A stretch of 18,820 nucleotides of DNA from Eubacterium sp. AM49-13BH (GCF_003464165.1 NZ_QSEK01000037.1:5973-24792), one strand, 5' to 3'. Counted from the first letter of the stretch, positions 8,065 through 15,187 are shown. The notes: generated from the letters alone by a model not told the origin. A program made the numbers and translations.

Positions 8065-9381
8065 TTATTCTTCTGGAACGAATACTCCATAGATAGTCTT
8101 AATCGCATCCTCAAAGTATCTGTTTCTTACACCAATGATGATGTTAAGCTCTGAAGATCCCTGATCTATCATTTTAACATTAATCTTGGCTTTTGCAAGT
8201 GCTGAGAAGATATTGCCAGCAATACCTGTACTGTTCTTCATTCCACGTCCAACTACTGCAATAAGCGCAAGGTTAGCTTCAAGTTCAACAGAATCAGGAT
8301 TAACTGCCTTATGAATCTGCGCAAGGACCTTCTGTTCCTTCTCTACGAATTCATCCTGATGAACAAATACTGTCATAGTATCAATTCCTGAAGGCATATG
8401 TTCGATTGAGATTCCGTTATCCTCGAATACTGAAAGAACCTTCCTGCAGAATCCTATTTCTGAATTCATCATATCCTTGTCAATGCTGATTGCAACGAAT
8501 CCCTTCTTACCTGCAATACCAGTAATTGTGTATTCTGGCATATTACATGTTGTCTCTACAATCATTGTTCCCTTATCTTCTGGAGCATTAGTATTCTTGA
8601 TATTGATAGGAATACCACCCTTTCTTACAGGGAAGATAGCTGATTCATGAAGCACTGATGCACCCATGTATGAAAGCTCTCTTAATTCCTTATATGTAAT
8701 AACGTTGATTGGCTTTGCATTATTTACAATTCTTGGATCTGCTGCAAGGAAGCCTGATACATCTGTCCAGTTCTCATACATATCAGCCTTAAGTGCTCTT
8801 GCAACGATTGATCCTGTTACATCAGAACCGCCTCTTGAAAATGTCTTAACCTTTCCATTTGGCATTGCTCCGTAAAAACCAGGTACAACTGCTCTTTCAA
8901 TATTAGCAAACTTTGCTTCACACACTGCATTAGTCTTTTCTGAATCAAACTCTCCATCCTTATCGAAGCAGATAACTGTAGCCGCGTCTATGAACTCATA
9001 TCCAAGATAGTTAGCCATGATAATACCATTAAGATATTCACCCCTTGAAGCTGCATAATCTTTTCCTGCAAGTGCCTCAAAATTCTTCTTAATTGTCTCG
9101 AACTGTTCCTTTAATGAAAGCTTAAGTCCAAGCCCCTTGATAATTTCATTGTATCTTTCCTCAATTGCCTTAAGGCTCTTCTCAATATTCTTACCAGCTT
9201 CTGCCTCTGCATAACATTTGTAAAGCATATCAGTAACCTTAGTATCCTCTGGAAATCTCTTTCCAGGTGCTGAAGGAACCACATACTTTCTGTCCTCATC
9301 AGCACGGATAATATTGCCAACCTTCTTAAACTGCTCTGCGCTTGCAAGTGAACTTCCACCAAATTTAACTACTTTAACCAT
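8065..9381 (-). CDS. lysC: Aspartate kinase
   Basis: Aspartate kinase phosphorylates L-aspartate to 4-phospho-L-aspartate, the first step to lysine, threonine and methionine. The 438-residue protein opens with the amino acid kinase motif VKFGGSSLAS (from about residue 5). It continues with SRGEYLNG, the SRGGSDVTGS substrate/nucleotide segment, and ENWTDVSGFLAADPR. Tandem ACT domains fill the part after about residue 290, including ITGIAGKKGFVAISIDKD and ALIAVVGRGMKNSTGIAG, so feedback control by an amino acid is expected; which one cannot be told here. The ATG has AGGGAG 7 bases upstream and follows hom by 20 bases. It is a monofunctional enzyme, not fused to hom. Confidence 0.94.
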   Translation of the reverse strand: MVKVVKFGGSSLASAEQFKKVGNIIRADEDRKYVVPSAPGKRFPEDTKVTDMLYKCYAEAEAGKNIEKSLKAIEERYNEIIKGLGLKLSLKEQFETIKKNFEALAGKDYAASRGEYLNGIIMANYLGYEFIDAATVICFDKDGEFDSEKTNAVCEAKFANIERAVVPGFYGAMPNGKVKTFSRGGSDVTGSIVARALKADMYENWTDVSGFLAADPRIVNNAKPINVITYKELRELSYMGASVLHESAIFPVRKGGIPINIKNTNAPEDKGTMIVETTCNMPEYTITGIAGKKGFVAISIDKDMMNSEIGFCRKVLSVFEDNGISIEHMPSGIDTMTVFVHQDEFVEKEQKVLAQIHKAVNPDSVELEANLALIAVVGRGMKNSTGIAGNIFSALAKAKINVKMIDQGSSELNIIIGVRNRYFEDAIKTIYGVFVPEE

Positions 9382-9401
9382 TACTTTTCTCCCTTATATT
9401 A

Positions 9402-10619
9402 TTACTGTAATTTAGTATCATCTATTCTGATTCTGCTTATAACAGAAACCTTATCCTTAGCATCTTCAAATGCTCTCTCTGTCATCGGCTCTGTAACAAA
9501 TCCAAACTCTCCGTTAATTCCATCAACCTTAACAACCTGTCCTTCGCCAAATGCTGCCTTGGCCGCCTGGACATCATCGCCCTGGATTCTTACAAAGAAT
9601 CTTCTTGTCTCGTCAAATGTATCACCGAGTTCCTGCTTTACCGAGCTCCAGATTGTCATAACATTTTTGCCCTTATGTTTAACACAGTCAACTACATCTG
9701 ATACTACAGCACTTGCTGTTGGAAGCTTTCCTGCTCCTGCTCCAAAGAACATTACATCACCTAACACATTGCCATGTACATAGATTCCGTTAAGAACGTC
9801 ATTAACATTATATAATGGATGTGTGCTGTCAATCATGAATGGTGCTGTGATTGCATATACTTTGCCATCCTTGCTGTAGCTTGTTGCAAGAAGCTTGATA
9901 ACGCTTCCAAGCTCTTTAGCATATGCAAAATCCTCATTAGAAATCTTAGTTATTCCCTCTGTATACACTTCCTCAAATTTAACAGTATTGCCAAATGCAA
10001 GCGATGTAAGAATCGCTATTTTTCTGCATGCATCGTAACCTTCAACATCAGCTTCCGGATTTCTTTCTGCATATCCGAGTGCCTGTGCCTCTTTAAGAAC
10101 CTCCTGATATGAGATTCCTTCTCTGCTCATCTTAGTAAGAATATAGTTAGTTGTTCCATTAAGAATACCTGTAATCTTAGTAATCTCATCTGCTGTTAAA
10201 GACTGGTTAAGCGGTCTGATAATTGGAATTCCACCGCCTACTGATGCCTCAAACATGAAATTAAGTCTTCTTTCTTTAGCCATCTCAAGAAGCTCAGGAC
10301 CATGTGCAGCAACAAGTGCCTTATTAGATGTACACACGCTCTTTCCTGCTTCAAGTGCCTTCTTAACAAATGTAAATGCTGGCTCTACACCACCCATAAC
10401 CTCAACAACAACCTCTATCTCAGGGTCATTAATTATAAGATCTATATCATGAACGATTTTATCCTGAATTGGATCTCCCGGAAAATCTCTTAAATCAAGT
10501 ACACTCTTAACCTCAATAGTATCTCCTGCTCTCTTTGCAATTGAAGCACCATTGGTATTTAATACCTCAACCACTCCTGATCCTACTGTTCCATAACCTA
10601 ACACTGCAATCTTTGCCAT
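9402..10619 (-). CDS. hom: Homoserine dehydrogenase
   Basis: Homoserine dehydrogenase reduces L-aspartate 4-semialdehyde to homoserine with NAD(P)H, the branch point to threonine and methionine. The 405-residue protein has the nucleotide-binding GYGTVG at residues 8-13, TSNKALVA at about 97-104, EASVGGGIPII, and GILNGTTNYILT. The active-site set matches the known enzyme: E185 in GYAE, D196 in GYD, and the catalytic K200, with the same spacing as in yeast. The last 75 or so residues (from RRFFVRIQ) look like a C-terminal ACT-type regulatory domain. The ATG has GGAGG 5 bases upstream. hom follows the ACT-domain gene and precedes lysC, forming an aspartate-pathway operon. Confidence 0.96.
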   Translation of the reverse strand: MAKIAVLGYGTVGSGVVEVLNTNGASIAKRAGDTIEVKSVLDLRDFPGDPIQDKIVHDIDLIINDPEIEVVVEVMGGVEPAFTFVKKALEAGKSVCTSNKALVAAHGPELLEMAKERRLNFMFEASVGGGIPIIRPLNQSLTADEITKITGILNGTTNYILTKMSREGISYQEVLKEAQALGYAERNPEADVEGYDACRKIAILTSLAFGNTVKFEEVYTEGITKISNEDFAYAKELGSVIKLLATSYSKDGKVYAITAPFMIDSTHPLYNVNDVLNGIYVHGNVLGDVMFFGAGAGKLPTASAVVSDVVDCVKHKGKNVMTIWSSVKQELGDTFDETRRFFVRIQGDDVQAAKAAFGEGQVVKVDGINGEFGFVTEPMTERAFEDAKDKVSVISRIRIDDTKLQ

Positions 10620-10651
10620 ATCTGCCTCCGTTTTCTTTAATTGCTTATATA

Positions 10652-10731
10652 TCAGATAGATGCATCGCTGCTTAATATCTTAAGATATCTTACCCCTTTA
10701 AGTCTTTCTATCTGCTCTATCATTCTGAAGA
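10652..10731 (-). pseudogene. Out-of-frame 3' end of the ACT-domain gene
   Basis: Just after the ACT gene's early stop, another minus-strand frame reads FFRMIEQIERLKGVRYLKIL and a few more residues, ending at a TGA at 10652-10654. This is the expected last strand and helix of a PheB-type ACT domain. Restoring one T in the GATTCTTC stretch around 10729-10732 would join both parts into a protein of about 149 residues, the normal family length. hom begins 32 bases downstream. Whether this is a real mutation or a sequence error cannot be decided here. Confidence 0.8.
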
Positions 10732-11100
10732 ATCTCCTGTAGTCGGAAGAATATCCACACTAAGCGTCAGTGATGCAATCCCATTAACCGGAATTGTCTG
10801 ATGAATAGTAAGAATATTCGCCTTGAATTCTGCAACCTTCTTCAATACCAGGGAAAGCAGCCCTGGTTCATCATCCATAGACAATACAAATGTAATGGTT
10901 TTCCCCTTTACATTCTCTCTAAACGGAAAAATATCATCCTTATACTTGTAATAAGAACTTCTGCTTATTCCAACTTTCTCTGTAGCATCTGCAACAGATA
11001 TATTTTCAGTCTCAATAATTCTGTTCGTCTCCGCTACCTTAAGCAGAACCTCAGGCAGAGCCTTTTGCTTAACGACATAATACTTAATATTATCTGCCAT
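10720..11100 (-). CDS. PheB-type ACT domain protein, 3' end lost by frameshift
   Basis: This is a small regulatory protein with an N-terminal helix-turn-helix-like part and a C-terminal ACT domain. The N-terminal stretch KYYVVKQKALPEVLLKVAET and VGISRSSYYKYKD are typical of the PheB/ACT family found beside hom in Firmicutes. The ACT part begins at KGKTITFVLSMDDEPGLLS and includes NILTIHQTIPVNGIASL. I use the ATG at 11100 (MADNIKYYV), as homologues do; the longer frame needs a TTG at 11187 without a ribosome binding site. As sequenced, the protein ends at 126 residues in TTGDSSE, missing the last strand and helix of the ACT fold, which lie out of frame just downstream. The precise ligand is unknown; an amino acid is likely from the family. 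Confidence 0.85.
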   Translation of the reverse strand: MADNIKYYVVKQKALPEVLLKVAETNRIIETENISVADATEKVGISRSSYYKYKDDIFPFRENVKGKTITFVLSMDDEPGLLSLVLKKVAEFKANILTIHQTIPVNGIASLTLSVDILPTTGDSSE

Positions 11101-11136
11101 ACTGCGTCTGTACCTTTCTAGTGTCCGTTTTGTGAA

Positions 11137-11177
11137 GACAATTGTATTTCTCTGTCTTTCCACGATATACAACTGTC
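11137..11177 (-). promoter_or_regulatory. Inverted repeat in the leader of the ACT-hom-lysC operon
   Basis: In the predicted 5' UTR the arms at 11167-11177 and 11137-11147 can form an 11-bp stem with one G-U pair and a 19-base loop. No U-tract follows, so it is not a simple terminator. It starts a few bases after the predicted transcription start. It could be a leader stem or a protein-binding site; I recognise no known riboswitch in it. Confidence 0.5.
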
Positions 11178-11190
11178 TATCGCACAAAGA

Positions 11191-11219
11191 ATATTACCAT
11201 ATATGTATACACATTGCAA
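11191..11219 (-). promoter_or_regulatory. Sigma-A-type promoter for the ACT-hom-lysC operon
   Basis: On the minus strand TTGCAA (11214-11219) and TAATAT (11191-11196) are separated by a 17-base spacer. Transcription would start near 11184, giving a leader of about 83 bases before the ATG at 11100. The region between the upstream CAP gene's terminator and this promoter is short and has no other candidate of similar quality. Confidence 0.65.
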
Positions 11220-11238
11220 GCATATAATTATATTCTCC

Positions 11239-11260
11239 GCTCTACTCGCATGAGTAGCGC
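11239..11260. repeat. Inverted repeat between terminator and promoter (possible operator)
   Basis: The arms GCTCTACTC and GAGTAGCGC pair at 8 of 9 positions around a GCAT loop. A further copy of TACTCGC at 11264-11270 repeats part of the left arm (11243-11249). The element lies about 20 bases upstream of the -35 box of the ACT operon and just after the CAP gene's terminator. It could be an operator or a secondary hairpin; nothing identifies a binding protein. Confidence 0.4.
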
Positions 11261-11276
11261 AGATACTCGCGCAAAA

Positions 11277-11312
11277 AAGCCCTCACACAACGGGAGAGGA
11301 ATGTGAGGGCTT
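11277..11312 (-). terminator. Intrinsic terminator of the CAP protein gene
   Basis: An 11-bp stem, AAGCCCTCACA paired with TGTGAGGGCTT, encloses a 14-base loop. On the minus strand it is followed by a run of six T. It lies about 95 bases past the CAP gene stop, with no gene between. This is a strong Rho-independent terminator in the minus direction. Confidence 0.85.
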
Positions 11313-11334
11313 CTCGCTTCTTTTGAAGCTATAT

Positions 11335-11360
11335 AAAAACAATGCCGCAAATACATTGTT
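11335..11360 (-). terminator. Weaker first terminator-like hairpin after the CAP gene
   Basis: A 7-bp AT-rich stem (AACAATG / CATTGTT, arms at 11338-11344 and 11354-11360) with a 9-base loop is followed on the minus strand by TTT. It precedes the strong terminator by about 25 bases. A small GCTTC-TTTT-GAAGC hairpin lies between the two (11316-11329), so the 3' end carries three hairpins in a row. Confidence 0.5.
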
Positions 11361-11405
11361 CTTACCATATTGAATTGTATCTATATTATATAATCTTACT
11401 TCTTA

Positions 11406-12191
11406 TTAATCCATGAATATTGCTACCCAGTAAAGGTATCCTTCTGAATCTGCTGCAATACCCACACCAACTCTGTTGTACTTAGTACTTGTCATGCATG
11501 CATAATGTGTTGCTGAATTATGCCAGCCATCTACTATCTCAGCGGGGCTTGTCTGATATCTTCCCATAACCTCGCCAAAGTATCCAGCCTGTCCATAATC
11601 GGAACAGATAGAAGAAGCATTGCTTCCATCCGGTCTCTTATGCTTGCCATTCTCTATAACAAAATAATCATTATCTGCGTTCTCTGAGGCTCTGACCTGT
11701 GCCATGGTGTTAAGAACTGCATCGTACACTACTGGTGCTGCTCCTGCTGCCACTCTTTCAGAATTAATTCTGTCAATAACTTCCATTACAATCGTATTCA
11801 CAACTGGCTGTACTTCCTTAGGCTCTTCTATGTAAGCAGCTTCTTCAGTTACATCCTGAGCCTGTACTTCTGGCTCTGTAGCCTGTGTTTCTTCGACATC
11901 TTCTTTCGCTGATTCGGAAGCTTCGCTCTCTTCTTTTGCAGCTTCTATCTTAATTGCTGTTGTTTCCTGTGTTTCTTCGACATCTTCTTTTACTGGAGAT
12001 GTCTCAGTCTGTGGTTCTGTCTCAACCTGCTGTGCTGTTTCCTGCTCTGTAACAGCATTAACAACAACCTTGTCCATAATATCAAAGCCAGCTGCACCTG
12101 CTGTATTCAATGCAAATGCTGTGCCAACACTAAATACAAGTATTGAAACCGTTATTGTTTTAATCAAGTTCTTAGAATTATTCTTTTTCAT
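11406..12191 (-). CDS. Secreted CAP-domain (SCP/PR-1-like) protein
   Basis: The 261-residue protein begins with basic residues and a hydrophobic core at about 11-33, which I read as a signal peptide. A low-complexity Glu/Thr/Ala/Val-rich linker (about 40-128) follows, containing an internal repeat of KEDVEETQ. The C-terminal CAP domain (about 132-261) starts at VMEVIDRINSERVAAG and carries LNTMAQVRASENA, GEVMGRYQTSPAEIVDGWHNS, a histidine in ATHYACM, and VGVGIA. Bacterial CAP proteins are extracellular; their activity here is unknown. No LPXTG or binding-repeat anchor is visible. The ATG follows GGGGG by 8 bases. The gene sits directly behind a c-di-GMP riboswitch and terminator, so its expression is probably set by that second messenger. 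Confidence 0.9.
   Translation of the reverse strand: MKKNNSKNLIKTITVSILVFSVGTAFALNTAGAAGFDIMDKVVVNAVTEQETAQQVETEPQTETSPVKEDVEETQETTAIKIEAAKEESEASESAKEDVEETQATEPEVQAQDVTEEAAYIEEPKEVQPVVNTIVMEVIDRINSERVAAGAAPVVYDAVLNTMAQVRASENADNDYFVIENGKHKRPDGSNASSICSDYGQAGYFGEVMGRYQTSPAEIVDGWHNSATHYACMTSTKYNRVGVGIAADSEGYLYWVAIFMD
11882..11990. repeat. 25-base direct repeat within the CAP protein linker
   Basis: The same 25-base sequence occurs at 11882-11906 and 11966-11990, exactly 84 bases (28 codons) apart and in frame. It encodes the KEDVEETQ element twice in the acidic linker. Such repeats allow linker length to change by slippage or recombination. Confidence 0.8.
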
Positions 12192-12217
12192 AATCAGTTC
12201 CCCCGTTGAACTATAAT

Positions 12218-12245
12218 AAAAAAGGCATCCGATAACCGGATGCCT
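12218..12245 (-). terminator. Terminator / expression platform of the c-di-GMP riboswitch
   Basis: A perfect 9-bp stem (AGGCATCCG / CGGATGCCT) with a 5-base loop at 12223-12245 is followed on the minus strand by a run of T. It lies about 30 bases after the aptamer and about 30 bases before the CAP gene start. This position and shape fit a transcription-control platform. It also stands between malQ and the CAP gene, where no other terminator is seen. Confidence 0.88.
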
Positions 12246-12275
12246 GAATAATACGAATCATTTGCGTTGATTGTA

Positions 12276-12356
12276 ATGCAACCGGCTGTCATTCTGATAT
12301 ATAAATATCAGTTAAGACCCTTGGCTTTGCGTCACAGCCTTTCGACTGCTTTGCCA
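12276..12356 (-). ncRNA. Cyclic-di-GMP-I (GEMM-I) riboswitch aptamer
   Basis: The minus strand carries the GEMM-I hallmarks in order. GGCAAA (12350-12355) comes first, then a stem with a GAAA tetraloop (12334-12349) and the conserved GACGCAAAGCC (12323-12333). The receptor-side GGGTCTTAA follows, then a variable hairpin with a 7-bp stem (12294-12311), and last ATGACAGCCGGTTGC. The base before CAAA, which corresponds to the ligand-discriminating G of the Vibrio Vc2 aptamer, is G. This favours c-di-GMP over cGAMP. The aptamer begins about 20 bases after the predicted transcription start and is followed by a terminator and the CAP gene. Confidence 0.92.
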
Positions 12357-12382
12357 AAATATTAATTTGTCTCTACTTTAGT

Positions 12383-12410
12383 ATAATACCACTTTTTACC
12401 AATTTGTAAA
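12383..12410 (-). promoter_or_regulatory. Promoter for the riboswitch-CAP transcript
   Basis: On the minus strand TTTACA (12405-12410) and TATTAT (12383-12388) are 16 bases apart. They lie just beyond the malQ stop and give a start near 12376, immediately upstream of the aptamer. The boxes are not perfect consensus, but their place fits exactly. Confidence 0.65.
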
Positions 12411-12423
12411 TAGGACAAATGAA

Positions 12424-14040
12424 TTATTTTCTTTCTCTGTCAAATACACTTGCAAGATATCTCATGCACTCAAGCTCATGCTGTCCTAACTGGCCTTTCT
12501 GCATACGCCATTTCCAGTTATTACCCATGCTTGATGGCAGATTCATTCTTGCCCAATTTCCAAGCTTAAGAATGTCCTGGGCAGCAAATACTGTAAGAAC
12601 AGCAACACTTGAATACGCAGCCCTGAATACCTGGTCAACCATTTTTTTCTTATCTCTTGTATCAAGATAGTCATAAGCATATCCTAACTCCCAGTCGCCC
12701 CTGTTCTCAAAAAAGCCAAGCAGTGTTTCATTATCATGAGTTCCACCATAGCATACAAGATTCTGGGTATAATTATAAGGAAGATGAGGATTCTTTCTGT
12801 CTCCACCAAACGCAAACTCAAGAACCTTCATTCCCGGATAACCGTTATCTTTAAGAATCTTCGCAACCTCAGGAACTTCAACACCTAAGTCCTCAGCAAT
12901 AATCTTCTTATCACCGATTGATTCATTGATTGCATCAAGAAGCTTCTGTCCCGGTCCCTGTCTGTATTCGCCCTGTCTTGCATCCGGCATGTCTGCAGGA
13001 ATTGTGTAATACTTAACAATTCCAATAAAGTGGTCAATTCTGATAACATCATACAGTCTTGCAGATGCTTTCATACGCTTTCTCCACCAACTGAAATCAT
13101 TAGCTTCCATTTTCTCATAATCATATAATGGATTACCCCACTTCTGACCTGCATCTGAGAAAGCATCTGGTGGAACTCCTGCCACCTTAATTGGTGTGAG
13201 ATTCTCATCCAACTGGAATTCACCCTGATTAGCCCATACATCAACGCTGTCATAACCCATGTAGATAGGAATATCTCCTATAATCTCTATTCCGTTATCA
13301 TTAGCGTATTTCTTAAGTGCAGTCCACTGTCTGTAGAATTCAAACTGTATGAATTTCCAGTATCCTATATCATCCGAAAGTTGTTCTTCATAGTGTCTCA
13401 TTGCCTCAGGCTTTCTGAACTTTATATCAGTTTCCCATTCACCCCATGAAACATTGTTAAAATAAGACTTCAACGCCATAAACAGCGCATAATCCTCAAG
13501 CCAGTCCGCATTATCTTTAACAAAATTATCAAACTGCTTATAAAGCGGAAGTCCCTTGGCAAGAGTCTTCTTGCTTTCTATACATGCAGCCTTGAATCTG
13601 TTATAAGCAATTCTTAATATATCAAACCTGTTATTATAGACCTTTTCATAGCTTACATATCTGTCATCACCGATATTGCCATCTCTGTATGTTCCAAATC
13701 TTCCATTTATTGCATCATCTTCTGAAACATTAACCGGAACAACCCCATCTCCCCAGTCTCTTGCAATAACCTCTGACTTTAATAAAAACCCTTCTTCAAT
13801 AAGCATATCTAGGTCAACAAAATATGGATTGCCTGCAAATGCTGAGTATGACTGATATGGACTATCTCCATATGTAGTTGGTCCTAATGGCAGAACCTGC
13901 CAGTATTTGTGATTACATTCTTTTACAAATGCCACAAAATCATATGCATCCTTGCCAAATGTTCCTATACCATAAGGTGATGGCAATGAACTTACAGGCA
14001 TAAGTATACCTGCATTTCTTTTAAACTTTGTTTCAACCAT
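12424..14040 (-). CDS. malQ: 4-alpha-glucanotransferase (amylomaltase, GH77)
   Basis: MalQ transfers alpha-1,4-glucan segments between maltodextrins in the cytoplasm. I choose the ATG at 14040 (MVETKFKRNAG), 538 residues, with a GAGG about 8 bases upstream; the longer frame would need a TTG. The N-terminal SSLPSPYGIGTFG and YGDSPYQSYSAFAGNPYF are typical of GH77. The catalytic set is complete: nucleophile D336 in RIDHFIG, acid/base E383 in AEDLG, and D436 in GGTHDNET. The length is that of the bacterial short form. It starts 10 bases after the prfB stop, so the two are probably co-transcribed, an unusual neighbour pairing for a sugar enzyme. No terminator follows until the riboswitch platform. 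Confidence 0.95.
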   Translation of the reverse strand: MVETKFKRNAGILMPVSSLPSPYGIGTFGKDAYDFVAFVKECNHKYWQVLPLGPTTYGDSPYQSYSAFAGNPYFVDLDMLIEEGFLLKSEVIARDWGDGVVPVNVSEDDAINGRFGTYRDGNIGDDRYVSYEKVYNNRFDILRIAYNRFKAACIESKKTLAKGLPLYKQFDNFVKDNADWLEDYALFMALKSYFNNVSWGEWETDIKFRKPEAMRHYEEQLSDDIGYWKFIQFEFYRQWTALKKYANDNGIEIIGDIPIYMGYDSVDVWANQGEFQLDENLTPIKVAGVPPDAFSDAGQKWGNPLYDYEKMEANDFSWWRKRMKASARLYDVIRIDHFIGIVKYYTIPADMPDARQGEYRQGPGQKLLDAINESIGDKKIIAEDLGVEVPEVAKILKDNGYPGMKVLEFAFGGDRKNPHLPYNYTQNLVCYGGTHDNETLLGFFENRGDWELGYAYDYLDTRDKKKMVDQVFRAAYSSVAVLTVFAAQDILKLGNWARMNLPSSMGNNWKWRMQKGQLGQHELECMRYLASVFDRERK

Positions 14041-14050
14041 AAGCAATACC

Positions 14051-15169
14051 TCACTCCTCAGTCTTTCCTGTACTGATCCATGTTAAATATGCATTAATGA
14101 ACGGATCAATATTACCGTCCAGAACACTTCCTGCATTAGCAACTTCCTTATTGGTTCTGTTATCCTTAACCATTGTATATGGCTGAAGAACGTAACTTCT
14201 TATCTGGCTTCCGAAATTAATATCCTTGACATCTCCTCTGATTCCAGATAGATTCTCTGCATTCTCAGCTTCCTTTAAAAGATAGAGCTTAGCCTTTAAC
14301 ATCTGCATAGCCTTATCCTTATTCTGATGCTGTGACCTCTCATTCTGGCACTGTACAACAATTCCTGTTGGAAGATGCGTAATTCTGATTGCTGATGACG
14401 TCTTATTAATGTGCTGTCCACCTGCACCACTTGAACGATATGTATCAATTCTTAAATCATCATCATTAATCTCAATATCTATATCCTGATTAATATCAGG
14501 CATTACGTCACACGATACGAAAGATGTCTGTCTCTTGCCTGCTGCATTGAATGGCGATATTCTTACAAGTCTGTGAACACCATGTTCAGACTTTAGATGT
14601 CCATATGCATTTTCCCCTCGTATCTCTATAGTAACTGACTTAATTCCTGCCTCTTCACCTTCAAGATAATCAAGTGTCTCTGTAGTATATCCGTGACTTT
14701 CCGCCCATCTTGTATACATTCTGAAAAGCATCTGGCACCAGTCACAGCTTTCTGTTCCGCCTGCTCCTGCATGAAGCGTAAGAATGGCATCACATGCATC
14801 ATGTTCTCCTGAAAGTAATGTCTCAATCCTTAAACTTTCCATCTTATCTTCAAGATTCGTTATCTCTTCTTCTATCTCCGGAATAAGAGACTGGTCATTA
14901 GATTCTTCTGCCATCTCAATAAGTGTCTTGACATCATCAAGTCCTGTTTCAAGCTCATTATATCTTTCAAATGCATCCTTTAAGCCTTTAAGCTCTTTCA
15001 TTGCATTCTGTGATTTATCAGGATTGTCCCAGAATCCCGGAGATTCCATATCAGCCTCTAGTTCTTCAATCCTTTTCTGCTTATTGTCAAGATCCAGAGA
15101 ATTCTTAATCTGAGCCATAGGCTTATCGTATCCTGAAATTCTGTATCTAAACTGGTCTAACTCTACCAT
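14051..15169 (-). CDS. prfB: Peptide chain release factor 2
   Basis: RF2 recognises UAA and UGA stop codons and triggers release of the finished protein. The 372-residue protein has the codon-recognition motif SPF at residues 205-207 and the catalytic GGQ at 250-252 within SSGAGGQHINK. In many bacteria prfB contains a programmed +1 frameshift at CTT TGA C around codon 26. Here the corresponding place reads CTT GAC (15086-15091, codons 27-28) in one continuous frame, so this autoregulation is absent. The ATG at 15169 has GGAGG about 5 bases upstream. prfB follows secA, as in many Firmicutes, with a hairpin between, and malQ follows after 10 bases. Confidence 0.96.
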   Translation of the reverse strand: MVELDQFRYRISGYDKPMAQIKNSLDLDNKQKRIEELEADMESPGFWDNPDKSQNAMKELKGLKDAFERYNELETGLDDVKTLIEMAEESNDQSLIPEIEEEITNLEDKMESLRIETLLSGEHDACDAILTLHAGAGGTESCDWCQMLFRMYTRWAESHGYTTETLDYLEGEEAGIKSVTIEIRGENAYGHLKSEHGVHRLVRISPFNAAGKRQTSFVSCDVMPDINQDIDIEINDDDLRIDTYRSSGAGGQHINKTSSAIRITHLPTGIVVQCQNERSQHQNKDKAMQMLKAKLYLLKEAENAENLSGIRGDVKDINFGSQIRSYVLQPYTMVKDNRTNKEVANAGSVLDGNIDPFINAYLTWISTGKTEE

Positions 15170-15187
15170 ATGTCCTCCAAAATAATA

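Noticed and set aside
11101..11187. Longer N-terminus for the ACT-domain protein from a TTG at 11187
   Set aside because: There is no ribosome binding site, the extra 29 residues do not resemble the family, and the TTG is close to the predicted transcription start.
12276..12356. cGAMP-specific variant of the GEMM riboswitch
   Set aside because: The base before CAAA is G, as in c-di-GMP-binding members; cGAMP-selective variants carry A there.
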